Shown here: piece after piece, positions 1 through 5,340 of the stretch
Numbering within the stretch: the stretch's first letter is position 1
How the letters are laid out: each line of letters opens with the position of its first letter
Translations under genes and position numbers: made by a program
Notes under the pieces: model-generated
What the model was told of the DNA's origin: nothing
What the model saw: only the letters and a program-made list of their open reading frames with translations
Databases searched by the model: none
DNA from: Actinomycetota bacterium
Lineage (GTDB): Bacteria > Actinomycetota > Actinomycetes > Actinomycetales > Microbacteriaceae
Assembly: GCA_010028615.1 (NCBI GenBank)
Contig: RHAS01000025.1
Span: forward strand, 1 to 9,282
Direction: 5' to 3'
Length of the DNA stretch: 9,282 nt

Positions 1-654
1 GCCGCGCACGGTAAGTACCAGCTTCGGATTTTCTGGATCATCTTCAATCTTGGAGCGAAGTCTTTGCACATGCACGTTCACCAAGCGAGTATCAGCCTTA
101 TAGGTATATTCCCAAACCTGTTCCAAAAGCATCTCGCGAGTAAATACCTCGTTAGGGTGTGAAGCCAAAGTTAGCAGCAACTTAAACTCAAGCGGCGTTA
201 GCGAAATCTTCTGATCACCCTTACGCACCTCGTGGCTAAGCGTGTCCATCTCCACTGGCCCGATGGTGACAATCGGGTGACTAGTTGACTTGGACTTGAT
301 TGGACGCAACCTTGCTCTGATTCTAGAAACCAAAACTTCAGTTTTATAAGGCTTGGTCACATAGTCATCGGCACCGGCTTCCAAACCACGAATCATGTCG
401 GTATCGTCAGTGCGGGCGGTGAGCATAATGATTGGGACACCAGAGGTTTCTCTGATTTCTTTGCAAATCTCGATGCCGTTTTTTCCAGGCAACATCAAAT
501 CCAAGAGCACTAGATCTGGCTTGTGCTTTTCGAACGCTGGAATCGCATCGGTGCCGGTAGCCGAGAAGCAAACCTCATATCCATTGGCGGTTAGGCCAAT
601 TTCTAGTTGCTCTCTTAGCGCGTCATCGTCTTCGACAATAAGAAGTTTCGACAT
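1..654 (-). CDS. mtrA: MtrA-type two-component response regulator (OmpR family), 3' end cut by window edge
   Basis: DNA-binding response regulator, expected partner of the membrane sensor kinase MtrB; in other actinobacteria the pair controls cell-wall turnover, division and osmotic response. 218 codons are visible. The receiver domain covers about residues 1-118, with acidic pocket E8-D11, phospho-acceptor D52 (in LLDLMLPG), T79 and K101 (TKP). The OmpR-type winged-helix domain follows and ends at the edge in LTVRG, where family members continue with a GY(K/R) turn, so only about 8-10 residues should be missing. The start is the ATG at 654, giving MSKLLIVEDDD, the canonical receiver N-terminus. 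The gene begins 13 nt after the sahH stop with only a weak GGGA upstream, so it is probably co-transcribed with sahH. In Mycobacterium tuberculosis tmk lies between sahH and mtrA; here it does not. The MtrA assignment rests on sequence resemblance plus synteny; mtrB would lie off the left edge. Confidence 0.93.
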   Translation of the reverse strand, partial: MSKLLIVEDDDALREQLEIGLTANGYEVCFSATGTDAIPAFEKHKPDLVLLDLMLPGKNGIEICKEIRETSGVPIIMLTARTDDTDMIRGLEAGADDYVTKPYKTEVLVSRIRARLRPIKSKSTSHPIVTIGPVEMDTLSHEVRKGDQKISLTPLEFKLLLTLASHPNEVFTREMLLEQVWEYTYKADTRLVNVHVQRLRSKIEDDPENPKLVLTVRG

Positions 655-667
655 AATCCCAAACTCT

Positions 668-2146
668 CTAGTATCTGTAGTGTTCTGGTTTGAATGGACC
701 GTTCGCCTCGACACCAATGTAACGACCTTGGTCTCGAGTTAGTTCGGTAAGTTCAACTCCCAATGCAGATAAGTGTAGTCGCGCTACTTTCTCATCCAAA
801 TGCTTCGGAAGAATATATACGCCAATCGGATACTCATCCCGCTTGGTGAAAAGCTCAATCTGAGCTAGGACCTGATTGCTAAAAGAGGTGCTCATTACAA
901 AGCTTGGGTGCCCAGTGGCATTGCCAAGGTTCATCAGCCTTCCCTCGGACAGAATTAGAACAGAGTTACCGTTTGGTAGCTGCCACTCGTGTACCTGAGG
1001 CTTCACTTCAAGTTTCTTTATCCCAGGAATTCGGCTAATGCCATCCATGTCTATTTCATTGTCAAAGTGACCGATGTTGGCAACTACCGCCAGATGCTTC
1101 ATCCGCAGAATGTGCTCTGGTCGAATAATTCCAGCGTTACCGGTGCCAGTAATAAAGAAGTCAACCTGCTCAACAACCTTGTCCAGGGTGGTTACCTGGA
1201 ATCCATCCATAACTGCCTGCAGAGCACAGATCGGGTCAACTTCGCTGATGATTACTCTGGCACCTTGACCCTGCATGGCCTCGGCAGCACCTTTACCAAC
1301 ATCCCCGTAGCCGGCAATGAACACGGTCTTTCCGCCAATCAGAATATCTGTTGCACGGTTTAGACCATCAGGTAGTGAGTGGCGAATTCCATATTTATTA
1401 TCAAACTTTGATTTAGTTACCGAGTCATTTACGTTGATGCCTGGAAATAGCAAAGTGCCGCGCTTGAACATTTCGTAAAGGCGCTTTACCCCAGTCGTGG
1501 TTTCTTCGGTAACACCGTAGATATCTCCAACCATGTTTGAAAAGCGCTTGTTGTTCTTAGCAAATTCTTTTCTCAAGAGTTCAAGAATTACTCGATACTC
1601 CTCGTTATCTTCAACTCCAGCTGGCGGCACTGATCCCGCTTGTTCAAACTCATATCCCTTATGCACCAAAAGCGTCGCATCGCCACCGTCATCGAGAATC
1701 ATGTTCGGACCGGTGTAGTCGGCTCCTTCAGCTAGAGCTTCTTGAGTCCAGTCAAAAATTCGCTCGGTGCACCACCAATACTCTTCTAGCGATTCGCCCT
1801 TCCAAGCGAAAACTGGAACTCCAGCAGGCAGTGTTACCGATCCGTTAGGGCCAACCACCACTGCCGCGGCAGCTTCATCTTGAGTGGAAAAAATGTTGCA
1901 CGATGCCCAGCGAACTTTTGCTCCTAGAGCCACCAGAGTCTCAATCAGCACAGCTGTCTGAATTGTCATGTGAAGTGAACCAGCAATTCTTGCCCCGCGA
2001 AGTGGTTGGGCTGCGCCAAATTCTTCACGCAGTGCCATCAAACCAGGCATCTCGTTTTGGGCCAGACGCATCTGGTGACGGCCATAATCGGCTAGAGCTA
2101 GATCAGCTACCTTGTAGTCAAGGCCTGCCTTGGTTCCTGCAGTCAT
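668..2146 (-). CDS. ahcY: Adenosylhomocysteinase (S-adenosyl-L-homocysteine hydrolase)
   Basis: NAD-dependent cytosolic enzyme that splits S-adenosylhomocysteine into adenosine and homocysteine, relieving product inhibition of methyltransferases. The 492 residues match the long actinobacterial form (mycobacterial SahH is about 495). Visible landmarks: substrate-domain H59 (SLHM), LDDGGD at 151-156, EETTTGV at 214-220, the active-site group K245/D249/N250 (TKSKFDN), the NAD-binding GYGDVGKG at 279-286, NIGHFDNE at 357-364, and the C-terminal KPEHYRY, whose K486 and Y490 should reach the NAD of the neighbouring subunit. Every expected catalytic residue I checked is present, so the gene looks functional. 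The ATG at 2146 lies 7 nt after a GATAAT hexamer, suggesting its own leaderless promoter in the 45-nt gap behind manB. mtrA follows 13 nt downstream. The locus is also called sahH in mycobacteria. Confidence 0.97.
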   Translation of the reverse strand: MTAGTKAGLDYKVADLALADYGRHQMRLAQNEMPGLMALREEFGAAQPLRGARIAGSLHMTIQTAVLIETLVALGAKVRWASCNIFSTQDEAAAAVVVGPNGSVTLPAGVPVFAWKGESLEEYWWCTERIFDWTQEALAEGADYTGPNMILDDGGDATLLVHKGYEFEQAGSVPPAGVEDNEEYRVILELLRKEFAKNNKRFSNMVGDIYGVTEETTTGVKRLYEMFKRGTLLFPGINVNDSVTKSKFDNKYGIRHSLPDGLNRATDILIGGKTVFIAGYGDVGKGAAEAMQGQGARVIISEVDPICALQAVMDGFQVTTLDKVVEQVDFFITGTGNAGIIRPEHILRMKHLAVVANIGHFDNEIDMDGISRIPGIKKLEVKPQVHEWQLPNGNSVLILSEGRLMNLGNATGHPSFVMSTSFSNQVLAQIELFTKRDEYPIGVYILPKHLDEKVARLHLSALGVELTELTRDQGRYIGVEANGPFKPEHYRY

Positions 2147-2153
2147 GAACTCT

Positions 2154-2159
2154 ATTATC
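2154..2159 (-). promoter_or_regulatory. Candidate -10 box for ahcY/sahH (leaderless type)
   Basis: GATAAT on the minus strand, with 7 nt between it and the ATG at 2146. That places the likely transcription start at or next to the start codon, as in leaderless actinobacterial transcripts. No good -35 hexamer is seen 16-18 nt upstream, and only a weak GAG lies before the ATG. Inferred from pattern and spacing only. Confidence 0.45.
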
Positions 2160-2191
2160 GCCCTATTTGTAATGCTTTAGATACCAAAATG

Positions 2192-2839
2192 TTACCTACG
2201 GATTAGCCCTAAAACCTCATCGCGAATAGCCTGCATGACCGCTTCGCTTTTGGCTTCAACGTTTAGTCGCAGTAGTGGTTCGGTATTTGAAGCGCGCACG
2301 TTGAACCACCACCAGTCATCCCCAGAGTTGCCCCTAGCAGTGATGCCATCAAACTCATCAAATTCAGCCCTTTCGGCAAACGCCTGGCGGATCCGATTCT
2401 TGGCCTCTGGAACGTCAGATACTGTCGAGTTGATTTCGCCAGAGAGAAAGTAAGGGTTGTATTGCTTGGCAAGTTCCGAAAGCGGTTTATCCTGCGCACC
2501 GAATTCGGCTAGCACATGCATCGCAGCAAGCATGCCGTTATCGGCACCCCAGAAGTCTCTGAAGTAGTAATGCGCGGAGTGTTCGCCACCGAAGATTGCA
2601 TCGGTGGCAGCCATACGGTCCTTAATAAGTGAGTGACCTACCTTAGTGCGCTCCCCCTTAGCTCCATCTTTCGCAATCACTTCGGCAACCACCCTTGAGG
2701 TGATCAGGTTATACAAAACAGTTATATCTCCTGCTTCACCGGTTGCTCTCACTCTGGCAATTTCACGACGAGCCACCATGGCGGCCACTGCACTCGGGGT
2801 CACCGGATTACCTAATTCATCAATTACGAAACAGCGATC
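2192..2839 (-). pseudogene. manB: manB C-terminal fragment (domains 3 and 4)
   Basis: The homologous reading starts at the GAT at 2839 (DRCFVIDE). The open frame extends upstream to a TTG at 2857, but those few codons are the N-terminal part read out of frame, and no ribosome binding site precedes them, so I do not treat it as a separate gene. With numbering from that TTG, the sugar-recognition loop GEHSAH is at 91-96 and the phosphate-binding loop RASNTEP at 188-194, followed by the C-terminal helical part of domain 4. It ends in TAA at 2192-2194. It retains substrate-specificity loops but only the last two residues of the metal loop. The coding sequence is otherwise clean, again suggesting recent damage or an artefact. 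Confidence 0.85.
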
Positions 2840-3470
2840 ACATTTCAACAATTTCAATAGGTAGCGCTGAAAGACCGGCCTTTGTAGATAGCACCGCAGG
2901 AACCGTTAACCCACCCATACCGTTAGCGGCATCGACAACCACCTTCATTGGTCTAACCTTTGACAGATCAACTAACTTTCGAAGGTAGGCTGCATAGTCA
3001 ACCAGGACATCTTTGGAACTTACCGAACCTGGATTAGCAACCGATTCAATTCCTTCAGCTAAATACTTCTTGGCACGATCGCGAATCGCGGCAAGGCCTG
3101 TGTCCAGGCTGATTCCCCTTGCTCCTGCGCGGGAGAATTTAATACCGTTGTAGCTTGCTGGGTTGTGACTTGCGGTAAACATGGCAGCTGCCATGTTCAA
3201 CTGGCCTGACGCAAAATACGACTCATCGGTAGAACAAAGACCAAGGTTAATTACATCTGCACCACGCGCTGTGGCACCTTCGGCAAAACTGGCTGCAAAA
3301 CGTGGTGAAGAATCTCTCATGTCGTGACCGACAACAACCGAGTGCCCTGCTAGCCCAAGTTCGTCAACGAAACCGGCGGCTAGTGCTTTTACGACAGCAT
3401 CGGTTAGATCAACATCGACCAGACCTCTTACGTCATAGGTCTTTACAATCGCATCCCAATTAACTTGCAT
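2838..3470 (-). pseudogene. manB: manB N-terminal fragment (domain 1 and part of domain 2)
   Basis: 210 residues from the ATG at 3470, which has an upstream GGGAGAAG purine stretch as ribosome binding site. It contains YDVRG (12-16), VGHDMRDSS (47-55) and the phosphoserine loop TASHNP (99-104, with S101 as the residue phosphorylated in the catalytic cycle). Domain 2 begins at about residue 150 with an intact VVVDAANGMGG (177-187). Its quality is normal until the stop after residue 210, so the lesion looks recent, with no other stops or shifts. The gene is divergent from the metallopeptidase-like gene, with 38 nt between the start codons. In many relatives a DUF3499 gene sits between these two; it is absent here. 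Confidence 0.85.
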
Positions 3471-3496
3471 CAGTCACTTCTCCCATCAGTCAAGAA

Positions 3497-3502
3497 TACA
3501 AT
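3497..3502 (+). promoter_or_regulatory. Candidate -10 box for the metallopeptidase-like gene (leaderless type)
   Basis: TACAAT followed by 6 nt and then the ATG at 3509. The predicted transcription start falls on or beside the start codon, and no Shine-Dalgarno sequence precedes it. No convincing -35 is visible at normal spacing. Inferred. Confidence 0.5.
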
Positions 3503-3508
3503 GTCTGC

Positions 3509-3922
3509 ATGTCTGGAAAATCCTTGAGCAGTGCAAGGCGCGACCGACACGGTCGCGGTGTCAGGCATTCGCTGACCGGCTCACTCTACCGAAGCGGTGG
3601 CTCTAGCCAGGATCAATTTCGGCTCATTGTCGCTTCCGCTGTGGAATACATCAAGGAACATTGGCCCGAAGAGCTTGGCAATATGACGGCGTTGATTTTG
3701 GATGCTCCAATAGTCGGGGTGAATTCCAGATATGTAAAACGCTGGAGCATCCGCAAAGAGAGCAAAACAATCATTCTTTATCGCCTGCCGATACTGCGCC
3801 TAGATACCAGCAATAACCCAAACGAAGAACGCATCCGCATTGAGCACCACGTCTTTGAAGCTGCAGCCGCGCTAATTGGTAAAGAGCCTTGGGAGCTTAT
3901 CTTCGGCGACGACGAGAGCTAG
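3509..3922 (+). CDS. Small zincin-like (metallopeptidase family) protein with degenerate active site
   Basis: 137-residue soluble protein resembling the actinobacterial metallopeptidase family protein found next to whiB2 and pmmA (Rv3259-like, related to the PF06262 zincin group). The first 30 residues are basic, Ser/Arg/Gly-rich and probably disordered. A folded alpha/beta core follows from about residue 36, and the equivalent of the zincin helix is IEHHVFEAAAALIG at 111-124. A working zincin would show HExxH there; this has H113-H114-V-F-E117, so the catalytic Glu and second His ligand are replaced. As I recall, other actinobacterial members are also degenerate, so this may be the subfamily norm and the protein may be non-enzymatic. 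It diverges from manB and converges on the DUF5719 gene, sharing the bases of their stop codons. The ATG at 3509 fits the frame; another ATG at 3501 is out of frame. Function unknown. Confidence 0.85.
   Translation: MSGKSLSSARRDRHGRGVRHSLTGSLYRSGGSSQDQFRLIVASAVEYIKEHWPEELGNMTALILDAPIVGVNSRYVKRWSIRKESKTIILYRLPILRLDTSNNPNEERIRIEHHVFEAAAALIGKEPWELIFGDDES
3919..3922. other. CTAG shared by two convergent stop codons
   Basis: The palindrome CTAG gives TAG on the plus strand (3920-3922, metallopeptidase-like gene) and TAG on the minus strand (3921-3919, DUF5719 gene). The convergent genes therefore overlap at their stops, leaving no room for a terminator between them. I see no obvious hairpin at the junction. 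Confidence 0.9.
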
Positions 3923-5340
3923 TGGATACTCACCGCGACTTGACCGCTAATGTTTTTCTCATCCAATACCGGAAGGGTTGCCAATCGCCCGTCCACGTCA
4001 ACAATTAGATTGGCAAAGATATCTGCACCGCTTGGAATAATGCCGACACCGAGACCGGCACCAACTAGCACCACTTCAGCTGAAGCTGCTTGAACAGCTC
4101 GTTTGATAGTTGCCGCACCTAGTTTCAGAGTCACCGTGGTCGGCTTAGCGCTTAGATTGACTAATGACAGTTTGGTAATTCCAGCATCCGGCACAGCAAC
4201 AAATCTGCCACTTCCAAATCCAGCCGCCCGATTTATCCAGGCAAAATCAACAAAGCGATCGGTTGTCGCTCGAGCCCGAACCAGCCGCACCGATGAGAAC
4301 ACCTCAACATCCGAATTCAATATGCCAAAGTAATCACCGTTTTTTAAACCCTGAATTGCAAAGTCGGAAACTTTTCCGGCCGGAGCAGTTACCGAAAGAA
4401 CCGTACCGAAGGTTTGCGCATCAGTACCTAAAACCTGGAAAGTTATTTTTGCATCTTTCTCGCCCGGCACAAATACCCGAAGCATGTTTTGCACGTCACC
4501 GTATTTAGAACCAGACTGCCTAAACTTTGCAGTATCGGTTGCACCCCTAACCAAAATGCCAGGGAATACCGCTTCCTTGCTGGCAGGTTCACTGGGCGAG
4601 ATGTAGTCAGCGCCATTCGCGTTGATGCCGCGAACAGCTTTCTGTTGAATCAATGCGGTTATTGATCCACCTTGGCTCTTCACGTGCACGGCAAGTGACT
4701 GTGCTCTGAGCACAAACGAAGATAGCGGCACAACCGTGGTTTTTGATTTAGGAACTGAGATTCCAGATAACCCGGCGGCAAAAGATGCACCATTTTCAGT
4801 AAATAGGGTGAGATCAACAATTGCATCAACCGGCGAAGGATTTGTCAGAATCAAAAGTGCCTCACGGCCAATACTGGTCGATCCGCCAACAAACCAAAAC
4901 TCCGATTGCGGTCGCAAGCATGGCGCGCCTAGTAAACCGTTAATTGCTTTGTCTTTGGCAAACTGCAGTTGGTTTGCGGTTAGCAAAGCTGAACCTTGCG
5001 AAGTGGTGCCGCTGGCATCAACTACTCGCACTGAAGCTGGATTTTGAATCCGATCGGAAATATCCTGCCTGACTCCAAAGCCAGTAATACCTTGTCCGAT
5101 AAATCCAGTCAGTTTGGTTTGCGTAGCTCCCGAATAAGAAACCGAAGTTAGCGCAGAGCCCACTTTTTCAAAGTTGGTAACCGAGGTGCCAGATTCACCA
5201 CCAGCTAGTATGGCCGCACCATTACAGCTCAGTTCCAGATCTTTAGCGCTGACCTGATAGCTGGCAAATTCTGGTTTTGAGCCAACCACCAGCTTTGCTG
5301 GTTGAAGATAGATAAAGCCAGCGGCAAGCAAAGCAAGCAC
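3919..5340 (-). CDS. DUF5719 family exported/membrane-anchored protein, start region doubtful
   Basis: 473 residues from a GTG at 5340. The N-terminus is a hydrophobic segment (about residues 1-12, LALLAAGFIYL) that is short for a signal or anchor. In the same frame the DNA upstream of the GTG encodes RLVRFVLV (about 5344-5364), which would complete a basic-plus-hydrophobic N-terminus, but a TAA follows further upstream and there is no ATG. The rest looks extracytoplasmic: beta-rich, Ser/Thr/Gly/Ala-rich repeating strands, and two cysteines (C39, C141) that could form a disulfide. EFWFVGGST (147-155) resembles the conserved core I associate with DUF5719 proteins next to this glycosyltransferase. 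Its role is unknown; context suggests the cell envelope. The GTG has no ribosome binding site and lies inside the glycosyltransferase gene, so the true start may have been deleted. The family call is from memory of synteny and motif. Confidence 0.75.
   Translation of the reverse strand: MLALLAAGFIYLQPAKLVVGSKPEFASYQVSAKDLELSCNGAAILAGGESGTSVTNFEKVGSALTSVSYSGATQTKLTGFIGQGITGFGVRQDISDRIQNPASVRVVDASGTTSQGSALLTANQLQFAKDKAINGLLGAPCLRPQSEFWFVGGSTSIGREALLILTNPSPVDAIVDLTLFTENGASFAAGLSGISVPKSKTTVVPLSSFVLRAQSLAVHVKSQGGSITALIQQKAVRGINANGADYISPSEPASKEAVFPGILVRGATDTAKFRQSGSKYGDVQNMLRVFVPGEKDAKITFQVLGTDAQTFGTVLSVTAPAGKVSDFAIQGLKNGDYFGILNSDVEVFSSVRLVRARATTDRFVDFAWINRAAGFGSGRFVAVPDAGITKLSLVNLSAKPTTVTLKLGAATIKRAVQAASAEVVLVGAGLGVGIIPSGADIFANLIVDVDGRLATLPVLDEKNISGQVAVSIH

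Larger units (their letters stand above)
2192..3470 (-). pseudogene. manB: Phosphomannomutase/phosphoglucomutase, broken by an internal deletion and frameshift
   Basis: The intact enzyme interconverts hexose 6-phosphate and 1-phosphate, supplying mannose-1-phosphate for GDP-mannose. Here two adjacent minus-strand frames carry the first and last parts of one alpha-D-phosphohexomutase. The N-terminal frame stops at TGA (2838-2840) right after IEIVEM, where relatives continue with YFELDGTFPNHE. The C-terminal frame resumes at GAT (2837-2839) encoding DRCFVID, which relatives have directly after DGDA. About 43 residues are missing between them. With the single retained T this corresponds to roughly 128 bp, which explains the one-base frame shift. 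The two parts plus the gap add up to about 469 residues, close to the family norm of about 455-475. The lost segment contains the Mg-binding DGDADR loop except its last two residues, so no active enzyme is expected. An assembly error is the main alternative. Confidence 0.85.

Noticed and set aside
395..742. Plus-strand open frame opposite mtrA
   Set aside because: Antisense to a clear mtrA/ahcY coding region, low-complexity Ser-rich translation, no ribosome binding site or family resemblance. The same holds for the other open frames antisense to ahcY, manB, DUF5719, the glycosyltransferase and whiB2.
2147..2191. SAH riboswitch or terminator between manB and ahcY
   Set aside because: The 45-nt gap is too short for a SAH riboswitch and shows no stable hairpin with a T-run. 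GGTAAC/GGTATC near 2180-2198 is too weak to call a regulatory repeat.
2192..2857. An independent gene starting at TTG 2857 for the ManB C-terminal part
   Set aside because: There is no ribosome binding site, its first codons are the N-terminal part read out of phase, and the protein lacks domains 1-2 and the metal loop. It is the tail of a broken gene.
2830..2860. Programmed ribosomal frameshift joining the two manB frames
   Set aside because: A frameshift would not restore the roughly 43 missing residues including the DGDADR loop, and no slippery heptamer or hairpin is seen.
3488..3493. Minus-strand TTGACT as a -35 box for manB
   Set aside because: At 17-nt spacing the -10 would fall on the start codon region (ATGCAA), a poor match. 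Not supported.
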